64,000 bases of DNA from Prolixibacteraceae bacterium (GTDB taxonomy: Bacteria; Bacteroidota; Bacteroidia; Bacteroidales; Prolixibacteraceae). Below, one piece after another: positions 1 through 9,585 of this stretch (the stretch's first letter is position 1; every line of letters begins with the position of its first letter). The notes beneath the pieces are model-generated. The model ran no database searches. It worked only from the letters and a program-made list of their open reading frames with translations, and was not told where the DNA came from. The stretch is from NCBI GenBank assembly GCA_023229575.1, contig JALNYZ010000001.1, positions 496,001-560,000 on the forward strand, given 5' to 3'. Position numbers and translations under genes: made by a program.

Positions 1-794
1 TACAAATTCAGTGTTTAAGCAGTTCTGCTATTGAAAGGATTTCCGCCATCGGTGCAAGAGAGTCGGCCATGGCCAATGCGGTGGTCGCCCTTCCCGGACA
101 ATTTTCAATTTTTCAAAACCAGGCCTTTTTGGCAGAGGAGAAATTTTCTTCCATTAGCCTCTCATTCAGGCAGCCCTGGTTCATTAAAGGTTACCACGAA
201 AGCGCACTATCATTGATCTGGCCCATTTCAACGGCTGTACTGGCCCTTGGTGTGGCGCAGTCCGCTGTGGCCACTTACAATGAAACCAGTGTCTCAATTT
301 CAATGGCAAAAAAACTTACCAGGAGGTTGTCAGGCGGAATATGTATCAACTATTTTTTTCTGAACCTTCCTGAGACAGGCCGAAATACAGGTTCATTTCA
401 GGTTGACTGTGGATTAGGATATAAACACTCCCGCAGACTTTCTTTAGGCCTTCACTTGAGAAATTGTGCCAGTACGGTAGCCGAAACTTATCAGTATCAT
501 CTTGTTTTTCCATTGGTAATCAGAGGTGGGGCATCCTGTCGTTTGTCGGAACATTTGCTGCTTGCAAGTGAAACGGCTATTGAAAAATATGGTGGGGTTT
601 CTTTCCGTTTGGGGTTTGAGTTCAAGCTCGTTGAAAACTTTGTACTAAGGGGAGGATTAACGACGAATCCCTTTCAACATTCGTTTGGTTTTGGCTATCT
701 CTGGCGATTCTGTCAGTTGGATTTTGCCTTGGTTCACCATGAAATACTGGGATATTCGCCACTATTTTCAATCAATTTTAACCTAAACCGATGA
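1..794 (+). CDS. Outer-membrane beta-barrel protein, PorV/PorQ-like (5' end outside window)
   Basis: The reading frame is open from base 3 and has no stop before the ATG at 69, so the gene starts upstream and the ATG at 69 is internal. About 20 codons into the window it reads GARESAMANA, resembling the G-x-R-x-x-x-M-x-x-A segment near the mature N-terminus of PorV/PorQ-type barrels of Bacteroidota. The rest alternates aromatic and polar residues as beta-strands do and ends SINFNLNR. Such proteins sit in the outer membrane; some belong to the type IX secretion system, but I cannot say this one does. The stop overlaps the next start (ATGA at 791), so the two genes are translationally coupled. 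Class confidence is moderate; exact function is unknown. Confidence 0.6.
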   Translation, partial: QIQCLSSSAIERISAIGARESAMANAVVALPGQFSIFQNQAFLAEEKFSSISLSFRQPWFIKGYHESALSLIWPISTAVLALGVAQSAVATYNETSVSISMAKKLTRRLSGGICINYFFLNLPETGRNTGSFQVDCGLGYKHSRRLSLGLHLRNCASTVAETYQYHLVFPLVIRGGASCRLSEHLLLASETAIEKYGGVSFRLGFEFKLVENFVLRGGLTTNPFQHSFGFGYLWRFCQLDFALVHHEILGYSPLFSINFNLNR

Positions 795-2827
795 ACAGGC
801 ACACTTTCTTTAATTTGGCATTCATTCTGTTGGCAGCATCCGGGTACAGTCAACAAACTGATCTGCGCAAAGAACAAGAGATGGAAGAGTTGGTTGAAGC
901 TCTCTCAACCTCAGAAGAAGGTTCGGAAACCTCCCTTTTGCTGGAAGATATCAGTTATTATACCGGCCATCCAATTTACATCAACAAAGCTACAGAGGAG
1001 GAACTATTAAGATTGAACATGCTCAATTTCAGACAGGTGCGAAGTATTTTGGACTATCGTGAAACTTATGGAAAAATTCTTACACTGAAGGAACTTGAAG
1101 TAATGGGTGGTTTCAGCAAGGAATTATTGCAGAAAATGGAACCATTCGTGCGTTTTGACCAGGAAGTTGATTCCCTGCATAAAAAGTGGAACAGGGCGGT
1201 CCATCAATCGTTGTTAACACGGATCAAATTTTCATATCCCATTCCTTCGGGATTCGTTTCTAAAAAAGATAAACCTCCTGCATACCCTGGTAGCCCTTTT
1301 AGTTGCCTTACCCGTTATAGGGCTGAAGTAGGGAAATGGCTTGAATTTGGGGTTACTGCCGAAAATGATGCCGGGGAAGATTTTTTCAGAGGGGCAAACA
1401 AGAGTGGCTTCGACTTTTTATCCGGCTTTCTGTGCCTGGATGGAACTGGACTGATCAACAGGGTGGTATTGGGAGATTACCATCTTAGGTTTGGACAGGG
1501 AGTCAATCTGTGGTCGGGAGGCGGGGTCAGCTACGCCTCCGACCTCTCCTCGCTGATGCGGACCGGCGAAGGGATCAGACCCTACAGCTCTGCCGACGAG
1601 AACCTTTTCTTCAGGGGCATAGCTATGCAATGCAATTTTAAACCGGTCAAACTCTCACTCTTTTATTCAGGCAAACGAAGAGACGCCAATTTGGAAACGG
1701 ACAGTTTGGGCAATAATTGTATCACCTCTATCAGAATGGATGGATTGCACCGTACCAACGCTGAAAAGGAGGATGAAAAGGATGTAGGCGAACACATGTT
1801 CGGTGGATATGGCGATTTTCGTTTCGAACATTGGCGGTTTGGGGTGCTGGCCTCCTTCCAAAGATTCGGATTACCCGTGTCAAAAGGGGACCTACCCTAC
1901 AAATCAAAATCGTTTGAAGGGGAAGCAAACAGCAACTTTGGCTTAGACTACCATTTGATTATGGGTCAATTAAGTATTTTTGGAGAAGCCGGGGTTTCAC
2001 AGAATTTAAAACCTGCCTTTGTCAACGGATTGGTCTGGAAGGCACATCCGCAATGGTCGCTCTCTTTTTTGTACCGCTACTATCATCCAGCTTTTCAATC
2101 CTTCAATTCCGGGGCATTTGCCGAAGGAAGCGGAGGCAAAAATGAAGAGGGATTCTACACCGCCTTTGAATATTTCCCGATGTCGAAAATCAAATTGGGC
2201 GGTCAGGCTGATCTCTTCTATTTTCCCTGGTTGACTTACCAGACGATCTCTCCTGCCCATGGTCATGCAATGGCTTTCCAGGCTGAAATAGCAATCAAAT
2301 CAAACATGATGGCCTATATTCATGCCAGGTTTGTCCAGAAACCGCAAAAAGTTTCCGGCGCTACCGGTCTCCCTGAACAATGGGACGAAAAGAGTGCAAA
2401 ATGGAGGGCCCATTTTGATTGGAAACTCAAAGAAAATTTTCAGATGAGAAGTCGCTTGGAACTGGTCAAATATGGCTATCGAGCGATAAGGGAGACGGGA
2501 TATCTGTTTTTTCAGGATCTCATTTTTTCACCTTCCGGGAGGTTAAAATGCTGGTTCAGAATGGCCTACTACCATACTGGCGGCTACAATTCGAGGGTTT
2601 ATAGTTATGAAAATGACCTGTTATTCTATTTCGCTATTCCGGAATTTCATGGTGAAGGGGTAAGAAGTTACCTGAATTTGAAATGGCAACCGTGCAGGTT
2701 GATGACTTTCTATTTCAAAGGTGGATATACCCTGAGGGAAGGTGTAACCTCTATGGGCTCCGGAAACGATGCGACTCAGGGCAATCACCGGTTTGATATA
2801 AGAGGCCAGCTTTACCTCAGGTTTTAA
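791..2827 (+). CDS. Secreted helix-hairpin-helix protein with C-terminal barrel-like domain
   Basis: 678 residues. Residues 1-20 form a signal peptide ending near SGYSQQ. Residues about 55-115 form a ComEA-like double helix-hairpin-helix unit: INKATEEELLRLNMLNFRQV, then YGKILTLKELEVMGG. HHH units bind DNA backbones without sequence specificity in ComEA and related proteins. The remaining 550 residues are rich in amphipathic aromatic strands and end in GQLYLRF; a terminal Phe is typical of outer-membrane barrels. I infer an outer-membrane barrel with a periplasmic HHH segment. It overlaps the preceding barrel gene by 4 bp. The role is unknown; DNA binding or uptake is speculation resting on the HHH unit alone. 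Confidence 0.65.
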   Translation: MNRHTFFNLAFILLAASGYSQQTDLRKEQEMEELVEALSTSEEGSETSLLLEDISYYTGHPIYINKATEEELLRLNMLNFRQVRSILDYRETYGKILTLKELEVMGGFSKELLQKMEPFVRFDQEVDSLHKKWNRAVHQSLLTRIKFSYPIPSGFVSKKDKPPAYPGSPFSCLTRYRAEVGKWLEFGVTAENDAGEDFFRGANKSGFDFLSGFLCLDGTGLINRVVLGDYHLRFGQGVNLWSGGGVSYASDLSSLMRTGEGIRPYSSADENLFFRGIAMQCNFKPVKLSLFYSGKRRDANLETDSLGNNCITSIRMDGLHRTNAEKEDEKDVGEHMFGGYGDFRFEHWRFGVLASFQRFGLPVSKGDLPYKSKSFEGEANSNFGLDYHLIMGQLSIFGEAGVSQNLKPAFVNGLVWKAHPQWSLSFLYRYYHPAFQSFNSGAFAEGSGGKNEEGFYTAFEYFPMSKIKLGGQADLFYFPWLTYQTISPAHGHAMAFQAEIAIKSNMMAYIHARFVQKPQKVSGATGLPEQWDEKSAKWRAHFDWKLKENFQMRSRLELVKYGYRAIRETGYLFFQDLIFSPSGRLKCWFRMAYYHTGGYNSRVYSYENDLLFYFAIPEFHGEGVRSYLNLKWQPCRLMTFYFKGGYTLREGVTSMGSGNDATQGNHRFDIRGQLYLRF

Positions 2828-2944
2828 ATGAATTCAATGTTTTTCTCAGTGAAAACAACTTTATTTGCAGTGCAATACTGGTTTCGATTAATATCCGGAA
2901 AGGTTAAAAAAATCTAAAAGGTCAATCGATACCCTGATATTTTA

Positions 2945-2952
2945 TAACTTTG
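2945..2952 (+). promoter_or_regulatory. -7 promoter element TAACTTTG
   Basis: TAACTTTG matches the Bacteroidota -7 consensus TAnnTTTG and lies about 50 bp before the ATG of the acyltransferase at 3005. No clear -33 element is visible. Confidence 0.5.
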
Positions 2953-3004
2953 CGACGCCCTAAATGTGGGCGACCGAATTATTAAACAAAAGCACACGCA
3001 TTCC

Positions 3005-4168
3005 ATGCACAATTTCGATGATATCCGCCCATATCGTAACGATGAGTTTTCCACCATATTATCCAGATTATTGAACGATCCCGCTTTCAACAATGTATTG
3101 AAAAATTTGTACAATGACGAGGTGCAGTTGGAGCAAATAAAAGTTGGATTGCGTATGACCAAGAGCATCGAGGTCTTTCAGGATAAATTCGTTGTGCCTT
3201 TGATCAACAGGATCCTGGCTGCCAGTTCCAATGGACTGACCATGAACGGACTCGAAGAACTTGATAAAAATACACGCTACCTTTTCATCTCAAACCACAG
3301 GGATATCATTCTTGACTCAGCCTTGATGAACGTGGAGATGCATGCGAGTGGTTTTCGCTCTACCGAGATTGCCATTGGAAGCAACTTGTTGATCTTCCCA
3401 TGGATCAACGACTTGGTCCGGATCAACCGTTCTTTCATTGTCAATCGTAATATTCCTGTCAAGGAGATGCTGGTTTCTTCCAGGCATTTGTCAAGTTATA
3501 TCAGACAATTGATTACCAGGGGAGCCGATTCTGTTTGGATTGCCCAAAGGGAAGGCAGGGCAAAAGATGGGAATGATATCACCCAACCCGCACTTTTGAA
3601 GATGCTGAACATGTCTAACGGGAATGGCTTTTTTGAAGGGTTCAAGGAACTCAAAATTGTTCCAATGGCAATATCCTACGAAATAGAACCATGTGGAAAT
3701 GAGAAAGTTGCTGAACTGAAAAAGCGACAGGTAGATCCAAATTTTCAAAAAACGGAGAAGGATGACCTGATGAGCATGGTAAGCGGACTGAGTAATCAAA
3801 AAGGAAGAATCCACATTCAATTCGGAAAGCAGATTGACGAGGAAGTTCTACACCATATCGCAGTAGAACCAGGAATGAACGAGCGATTGAAATTGCTTGC
3901 TGAACAGATCGACAAGGAGATTTATCGAAATTATAGGTTATTTCCCAACAATTACATTGCCTACGATTTGTACTTCAAAACAAAGAAGTATGCCTCACAA
4001 TATTCCGATGGTCTGAAAGTGTCGTTTATTGAATTGACACACCAGAGACTAAGGCTTGTGAATGAAGATATTGTCGATTCAATGGAGCTGTGGTTGAAAA
4101 TGTATGCAACCCCCGTTTTCAACTATGAGAAGTTTGTACTCGGCGAAGTGACCGGACTTGAACTCTGA
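3005..4168 (+). CDS. PlsC-like glycerophospholipid acyltransferase
   Basis: About 387 residues. It carries the acyltransferase block FISNHRDIILDS, a variant of the NHx4D motif with one extra residue between His and Asp, and later VWIAQREGRAKDG, equivalent to the FPEGTRS block. The family transfers an acyl chain to glycerol-3-phosphate or lysophosphatidate at the inner membrane. I chose the ATG at 3005; the frame is open back to a GTG at 2966, but that lies nearly on the predicted transcription start. Its stop is 2 bp from the end of the convergent lysC gene. Family assignment is good; substrate is not established. Confidence 0.75.
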   Translation: MHNFDDIRPYRNDEFSTILSRLLNDPAFNNVLKNLYNDEVQLEQIKVGLRMTKSIEVFQDKFVVPLINRILAASSNGLTMNGLEELDKNTRYLFISNHRDIILDSALMNVEMHASGFRSTEIAIGSNLLIFPWINDLVRINRSFIVNRNIPVKEMLVSSRHLSSYIRQLITRGADSVWIAQREGRAKDGNDITQPALLKMLNMSNGNGFFEGFKELKIVPMAISYEIEPCGNEKVAELKKRQVDPNFQKTEKDDLMSMVSGLSNQKGRIHIQFGKQIDEEVLHHIAVEPGMNERLKLLAEQIDKEIYRNYRLFPNNYIAYDLYFKTKKYASQYSDGLKVSFIELTHQRLRLVNEDIVDSMELWLKMYATPVFNYEKFVLGEVTGLEL

Positions 4169-4170
4169 AA

Positions 4171-5487
4171 TTATATGTTTAAAAGTTTTTCGCTCAGGGC
4201 ATTGAGGGTCTCTTTTTTGTCGTTGGTATTTATCAGCACCGAAATATTGTGACGGCTACCTCCATAGGAGATCATTCTGATCGGAATATTTTCCAGGGCG
4301 ATAAATACCCTTGAGGCGAATCCCTTCTCCTCAGCAATCATGTTCCCAACGATACAGACGATTGTTTGATTTTTATCCACCTCAACATCACCATACTCTT
4401 TTAACTCATTGACAATCTCTTCAAGATGTTTGTCATTGTCGATGGTCACTGAAACGGCTACTTCGGATGTTGTTACCATGTCGACCGCGGTTTTGAAATA
4501 TTCAAATATCTCAAAGATGTTTTTCATGAAACCATAGGCATTCAACATCCTGCCAGAACGAATCTTAATGGCAGTAATCCCATCTTTTGCGGCAACCGCT
4601 TTTATGCCGGCACCTTTGCTTTCTCCGGTTATAAGGGTGCCCGGATCAGGAGGATTCATTGTGTTTTTAAGACGAACAGGGATGTTGTTGTTCTTTGCCG
4701 GTAATACTGTTTGGGGATGCAGGATTTTAGCCCCAAAATAGGCCAGCTCAGCAGCTTCATTAAAAGAGAGCACATCGACGCGCTTGGTGTTTTCGACGAA
4801 TCGTGGATCGTTGTTGTGAAATCCGTCGATGTCGGTCCAGATTTGGACTTCACTGCTATTGATTGCGGCGCCGATCAGTGTAGCGGTATAATCTGAGCCG
4901 CCACGCTGAAGGTTGTCGATCTCTCCAAGTTCATTTCTGCAAATGAATCCCTGGGTGACATAATAATCAGCACGAGGTCTGGCTGTAATAATTTCATTTA
5001 ATTTCAGCTTGATAAAACGGCTGTCGGGCATCTTGTCGGCATCAATCTTCATGAAATCCAATGCAGGCAGGAGATTAGCATTGAAACCCTCTTCCTGCAT
5101 CAGCAAAGTGAACAGGGCAGTAGAAATGAGTTCTCCCTGCGCGAGGATAGCCCTCTCCCCAACTTCGGAAAATGCGCCGGTGGTAAACGATTTGATGAAA
5201 TCAAAATGCTCCTCCAACACTTTTTTACCCTGATCTTTCATCTCATTGCTTTTGAACAGGTCAAAGACAACGTTGTAATATTTTTTTTCCAGGGTACTGA
5301 TGAGTGCAAGCGCCGATTCTTTGTTCTTCTTGGTCAGGTAATCGGATATTTCAACCAGGCTGTTGGTCGTACCCGACATGGCCGACAAGACGACCATCTT
5401 CTGTTTGCCATCGGTAATAAGTCTCATCACCGACCTCATATTTTCAATAGAACCAACCGAGGTCCCTCCAAATTTGAATACTTCCAT
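4171..5487 (-). CDS. lysC: Aspartate kinase (monofunctional)
   Basis: 438 residues. The N-terminus MEVFKFGGTSVGS is the nucleotide-binding signature of aspartokinases; LQRGGSDYTATLIGAA and WTDIDGF follow in the catalytic domain, and the last 150 residues form tandem ACT domains. It phosphorylates aspartate, the first step to lysine, threonine and methionine; ACT domains usually give feedback control by lysine or threonine. I chose the ATG at 5487; a GTG three codons upstream is possible. No homoserine dehydrogenase domain is fused. It is the last gene of a minus-strand series running down from PhoH, though a match to TAnnTTTG upstream suggests its own promoter. Confidence 0.92.
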   Translation of the reverse strand: MEVFKFGGTSVGSIENMRSVMRLITDGKQKMVVLSAMSGTTNSLVEISDYLTKKNKESALALISTLEKKYYNVVFDLFKSNEMKDQGKKVLEEHFDFIKSFTTGAFSEVGERAILAQGELISTALFTLLMQEEGFNANLLPALDFMKIDADKMPDSRFIKLKLNEIITARPRADYYVTQGFICRNELGEIDNLQRGGSDYTATLIGAAINSSEVQIWTDIDGFHNNDPRFVENTKRVDVLSFNEAAELAYFGAKILHPQTVLPAKNNNIPVRLKNTMNPPDPGTLITGESKGAGIKAVAAKDGITAIKIRSGRMLNAYGFMKNIFEIFEYFKTAVDMVTTSEVAVSVTIDNDKHLEEIVNELKEYGDVEVDKNQTIVCIVGNMIAEEKGFASRVFIALENIPIRMISYGGSRHNISVLINTNDKKETLNALSEKLLNI

Positions 5488-5522
5488 GGTTAACACTTTA
5501 ACTGACTATCATTAAGAAGCTA

Positions 5523-5530
5523 CAAAAATA
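5523..5530 (-). promoter_or_regulatory. -7 promoter element TATTTTTG before lysC
   Basis: Read on the minus strand, the bases give TATTTTTG, a full match to TAnnTTTG, 36 bp upstream of the lysC ATG. No good -33 element is seen at the usual spacing. Confidence 0.4.
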
Positions 5531-5615
5531 ATAATAATACAGGGGATTGTATTGGCAAAAGGATATTTAGTCAAAAATTGAACTTACGATTTGTAAGTAG
5601 TGTAAATTCTTCCAA

Positions 5616-6158
5616 CTATTTGACTAATTTCGATATAGCCCTAAATTCGGCGGCGGTTGAATGGCGTGTTAATTCAAAAAGTATGGATTCCACTGTGGAA
5701 ACCCGAATTCCTTCCAAGGCAAATCGCCTGAGGGCTATTTCTTTTTCATTCAGATTTCTTGAACTAATGCAGTCGGAAATGACAATTGGATGATAGCCAT
5801 TCTCCATGAGATCAATGGCGGTCTGAAGGACGCACACATGTGATTCAATGCCGCAGATCAACACATTTCTCTTACCTGATTGTTCCAGAGCATTCAAATA
5901 AGTGGGTTCTTCAAAACAACTAAAGCTTACTTTTTCAATGAAATAGAACGGATCAAAGAGTGAACTTATTTCGCTGATGGTTGGTCCCAGGCCTTTTGTA
6001 TATTGTTGGGTCACTACCATGGGGACATTCAATACTTGCATTCCTTCAATCAGCATTCTGCATTTCACAGCCAAAGCCTCTTTTTCGGCAATTACAGGGA
6101 ATAGTTTTTCCTGTATATCAATGACCAGGCCAATACAGTTTTCTCTTATTATGCGCAT
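5616..6158 (-). CDS. Isochorismatase-family cysteine hydrolase
   Basis: 180 residues, typical for the family. The catalytic triad is visible: Asp in LVIDIQEK (residue 14), Lys in IEKVSFSCF, and Cys in CGIESHVCVLQTA. Members hydrolyse amides or vinyl ethers (isochorismate, nicotinamide, ureidoacrylate and others). The short form with ESHVC resembles YcaC/hydrolase-like members, so the substrate cannot be predicted. It starts 5 bp after the stop of the glycosyltransferase gene and is probably co-transcribed with it. Family is secure. Confidence 0.82.
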   Translation of the reverse strand: MRIIRENCIGLVIDIQEKLFPVIAEKEALAVKCRMLIEGMQVLNVPMVVTQQYTKGLGPTISEISSLFDPFYFIEKVSFSCFEEPTYLNALEQSGKRNVLICGIESHVCVLQTAIDLMENGYHPIVISDCISSRNLNEKEIALRRFALEGIRVSTVESILFELTRHSTAAEFRAISKLVK

Positions 6159-6163
6159 GGTTT

Positions 6164-7192
6164 TTAGTATATGATTTCAGAATATTTTCTTCGTTTCAAT
6201 ATAAAATAGTTCCAGACAACACTTTTGTTTGTAGTAAGGTGGATTGATCTGTTTTTACTGGTACTTAATATGTTGCGTCGTTTTTTTATGAGCGATGGAA
6301 GGCTGAAGTAGAATTTCACATGTGCAGTAAAAACCCTTTCAAAGGACCTGAATTCTCCTTTGAAGATGAAAACAAAAGCTGCCACACCATCCAGGATCAT
6401 CCGCATTGGAAGCTTTGTTGCCAACTGACTTCCCGGTAGGTTTTTAAACAGTAAATAAAGGTTGTTCCGGAAATTAAGGTGGATCTTCAAAGGACTGTTA
6501 TAATTGAGGGTTCCGCCACCAATGTGATACACAACCGAAGCCGGTGAGCAATAGACCTTGTAACCATGATGCTGTGCCCGCCAGCAAAGATCAATCTCCT
6601 CCATGTGTGCCCAGAAATCCTGATCAAATCCATTGCAAAGCTGCCAGAGTTCTGATTTAATCATCATGCAGGCACCTGTCGCCCAGGAGACTTGAATTGC
6701 CTGGTCATATTGCCCATGATCTTTTTCCACCTCATCCAGAACCCTGCCCCGGCAGAAAGGATAACCGTAACAGTCAATAAATCCCCCGGCACCCCCGGCA
6801 TATTCGAATTCATTACGACGGTCAAGGCTCAAAACCTTGGGCTGACAGATTCCAATGTCTGCATCCTTTTCCATCATCCCTACCATGGGGTCGAGCCACC
6901 CGGGAGTCACCTCCACATCCGAATTGAGCAGGACAAAGAAGTCGGAATTAAGGTTGGCCAATGCCCTGTTGTAACCCTCTGCAAAACCATAATTTTGATC
7001 CAATTGAAGGTAAATCACAGAAGGAAAATTACCTTCCACAAAAGATCTGCTCTCATCAGTTGAGCCATTGTCAGCTACAACTATTTCAACATTTCCTGTG
7101 GAACAACCAACGACTGAGGGTAAAAATCTTTTAAGGAATCCGCAGCCATTCCAATTAAGTATGACAATGCATATTTTTTTGCTACTGCTCAT
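6164..7192 (-). CDS. Family 2 glycosyltransferase (rhamnosyltransferase-like)
   Basis: About 342 residues. The GT-A fold is clear: ICIVILNWNGCGFLKRFLPS at the start, VVADNGSTDES, then LLNSDVEVTPGWLD with the metal-binding DxD-like NSDVE, and EEIDLCWRAQHHGYKVYCSP near residue 200. It transfers a sugar from a nucleotide donor, probably to cell-envelope polysaccharide or lipid. I chose the ATG at 7192; a TTG two codons upstream is the alternative. It follows the inositol monophosphatase stop by 2 bp, so the two are coupled. Donor and acceptor are unknown. Confidence 0.82.
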   Translation of the reverse strand: MSSSKKICIVILNWNGCGFLKRFLPSVVGCSTGNVEIVVADNGSTDESRSFVEGNFPSVIYLQLDQNYGFAEGYNRALANLNSDFFVLLNSDVEVTPGWLDPMVGMMEKDADIGICQPKVLSLDRRNEFEYAGGAGGFIDCYGYPFCRGRVLDEVEKDHGQYDQAIQVSWATGACMMIKSELWQLCNGFDQDFWAHMEEIDLCWRAQHHGYKVYCSPASVVYHIGGGTLNYNSPLKIHLNFRNNLYLLFKNLPGSQLATKLPMRMILDGVAAFVFIFKGEFRSFERVFTAHVKFYFSLPSLIKKRRNILSTSKNRSIHLTTNKSVVWNYFILKRRKYSEIIY

Positions 7193-7194
7193 TT

Positions 7195-7989
7195 TCAATG
7201 ACGATAATTCTTTTCTATGACAGATTGAAATTCGTTGAAATAGTTTTTGTTGGAGGCTACAATTTCACCCCCAAAAAGAAAATTGCTGCCACCATTGAAA
7301 TCTGACACCATTCCACCTGCCTGTTTTAAAATAATAATCCCAGCTGCCACATCCCACGGACTCAGGCCAGTTTCCCAAAATGCCTCAAACCTTCCTGCAG
7401 CAACATAGGAAAGATCGGTAGCAGCCGAACCAAGTCGTCTGATCCCATGAGAATTCACCATCAGGTATTTAATGGTTTCAATAAAAGCATCTGAATTTTT
7501 TATCTCTCCAAATGGAAACCCTGTCACAATCAGTGCCTCCTGTGTTGTAGAGGCTTCTGATACCCTGATCTCTTCCCCATTTAACATGGCCCTGCTTCCT
7601 TTCCAGGCGTAAAAACATTCATTCTTTGAGATTTCGTAAACCACGCCCAGAATGACCTCGTCATTTTCTATCAGTCCGATGCTGACAGCATAAGGAGGCG
7701 CTCCGTGAATGAAATTGGTGGTGCCATCCAGCGGATCGATCACCCACCGGAAATTTTCGCCTGAATCAAAGGCGGTTCCCTCTTCTGTAATAAACCCTGC
7801 TTCAGGCAATAAACTCCTCAGCCTTTTTACAATAAGCTCTTCGGCTTTCTTGTCTACATAGGAGACAAAGTTGGCCTTCCCTTTTATTTCAATGAGTTTA
7901 GGATCGAAATTGGCCCTTTCACCGGCAATAAAGGCTCCGGCATCTTTGGCAATATCAATAACTGACAGACAGAGTTTTTCCAAATCCAT
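7195..7989 (-). CDS. Inositol monophosphatase family protein
   Basis: 264 residues, the usual size. Metal-binding motifs of the Li-sensitive phosphatase family are visible: EEGTA near residue 70, WVIDPLDGTTNFIHG near 85-100, and SPWDVAAGIIILKQAGG near 210. It removes phosphate from inositol-1-phosphate or related sugar phosphates. It lies between PhoH and a glycosyltransferase on the minus strand, which could point to envelope sugar metabolism. SuhB/CysQ-type subfamilies are not separable by eye. Confidence 0.85.
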   Translation of the reverse strand: MDLEKLCLSVIDIAKDAGAFIAGERANFDPKLIEIKGKANFVSYVDKKAEELIVKRLRSLLPEAGFITEEGTAFDSGENFRWVIDPLDGTTNFIHGAPPYAVSIGLIENDEVILGVVYEISKNECFYAWKGSRAMLNGEEIRVSEASTTQEALIVTGFPFGEIKNSDAFIETIKYLMVNSHGIRRLGSAATDLSYVAAGRFEAFWETGLSPWDVAAGIIILKQAGGMVSDFNGGSNFLFGGEIVASNKNYFNEFQSVIEKNYRH

Positions 7990-8059
7990 ATTTTTTATTC
8001 AAAAGTAGTGAATATCTGCGGGGGTGCAAGGCTATTTCTGTCAAACCCTTCAAACATTT

Positions 8060-9382
8060 CTACAGCAAATCACTGGCAAGTTCGGCCAGATAACTTCTTT
8101 CGCCCTTGAGCAGATTGATATGGGCAAAGATATCCTGTCCTTTCATCCGGTCGGTCAGATAGGCAAGACCGTTCGACTGCATGTCGAGATAGGGAGAGTC
8201 GATTTGCTGAATGTCACCGGTAAAAATCATTTTGGTCCCCTCACCCGCACGGGTAATGATGGTTTTTACCTCGTGGGGTGTGAGATTCTGCGCCTCATCA
8301 ATGATAAAATAGCAATTGGAAAGACTTCGTCCGCGGATAAAAGCGAGCGGACAAATCACCAGTCGTTCATCTTTTTGCAGGTCTTCAATGACATGATGCT
8401 CATGTGTGTGGGTGTCGAAACACCGTTTGATGACTGCCAGGTTGTCAAATAGCGGCTGCATGTAAGGAGAAACCTTTTCTTCAGCATCCCCGGGGAGAAA
8501 TCCAATATCACGGTTGCTCAGGGCAACAATAGGACGGGCCAGCATGATCTGATCATAAATGCTGTGTTGTGCAATGGCAGCTGCCAGGGCAAGCAATGTT
8601 TTGCCGGTACCTGCCTTGCCGGTAAGGCTTACAAGTTTAATTTCAGGATCCAGAAGCGCTTGCAGTGAGAAAGTTTGTTCTGCATTTCTGGGACGGATAC
8701 CAAATGCAAGTTTCTTGTCAACACGTTCCAACCGGGAGCGGAAAGTATTGTAATGTGCCAGGACACTGGCATGCGGGCTTTTCAAAATGAAAAACTCGTT
8801 TGGGAAAGGTTGCTTTTCAATACCCGACTCTTCAACTGAGAGGAAATTTGTTTCGTAAAGCCGGGCAATTAACTGGTCGTCATAGTCTTTTATTTCGCGA
8901 ATTCCCTGGTACAAAACCTCTATATCTTCGACCTTGTCGTTCTTGTAATCCTCGGCTTCGACATGCAGCGATTTGGCTTTGATCCTAAGATTGACATCTT
9001 TGCTTACCAGGATGACCTTTCGCGTGGTCTGCTTGTCACGCAAATATTCGGCAATGGCAAGAATCCGGTGATCGGGAATATCCTCGCGAAAAGAGGCCTT
9101 GAGTTGGTCCGAATAGGGTTTGCCAAGTTCAATATAGAGCTTTCCTTTGCCCTGTCCCAGTTGTATTCCCTTGTCAATAGGACTTTTACCTACAAGTTCG
9201 TCCAGGATCCTGACGAACTGCCTCGCCTGGAAATTAATCTGATCATCACCTCGTTTAAATTTATCCAACTCCTCGAGAACGGTGATCGGAATCACAACGT
9301 CATTGTCCTCGAAGTTATAAATGCATTCACTGTCGTGCAAAATGACATTGGTATCAAGAATAAAAGTTTTTGGCCTCTTCAT
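8060..9382 (-). CDS. PhoH-family ATPase with N-terminal PIN domain
   Basis: 440 residues. The N-terminal 150 residues are a PIN nuclease-like domain (FILDTNVILHD, then VLEELDKFK). The C-terminal half is a PhoH ATPase with Walker A TGKAGTGKTLLALAAA, Walker B CYFIIDEAQNLTP and IFTGDIQQID. PIN-PhoH (PhoH2-type) proteins are proposed RNA helicase/nucleases; this role is family knowledge, not shown here. It is divergent from folC with about 200 bp between the starts and heads the minus-strand gene series 9382 to 4171. Confidence 0.88.
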   Translation of the reverse strand: MKRPKTFILDTNVILHDSECIYNFEDNDVVIPITVLEELDKFKRGDDQINFQARQFVRILDELVGKSPIDKGIQLGQGKGKLYIELGKPYSDQLKASFREDIPDHRILAIAEYLRDKQTTRKVILVSKDVNLRIKAKSLHVEAEDYKNDKVEDIEVLYQGIREIKDYDDQLIARLYETNFLSVEESGIEKQPFPNEFFILKSPHASVLAHYNTFRSRLERVDKKLAFGIRPRNAEQTFSLQALLDPEIKLVSLTGKAGTGKTLLALAAAIAQHSIYDQIMLARPIVALSNRDIGFLPGDAEEKVSPYMQPLFDNLAVIKRCFDTHTHEHHVIEDLQKDERLVICPLAFIRGRSLSNCYFIIDEAQNLTPHEVKTIITRAGEGTKMIFTGDIQQIDSPYLDMQSNGLAYLTDRMKGQDIFAHINLLKGERSYLAELASDLL

Positions 9383-9585
9383 GGTATTGGGTATGTTAAT
9401 TGTAACAATGTCAGTTCCTCAAAGGTTGGTTCCCTTAACCTGAATTTGGTTGAATCAGGGAAGCAAACCTGTGAAATGAGTTTCGCTGGCAACGCTTAAA
9501 GATAACACTAAAACAATGTGGTGATAGTTTTGCCCAAAGGTTTTTTACATCTTTGTATCTACATTTTGTTAGTAAATTTTCAGGA

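Noticed and set aside
8024..9499. Plus-strand ORFs opposite PhoH
   Set aside because: Shadows of the PhoH coding strand; no start context or domain.
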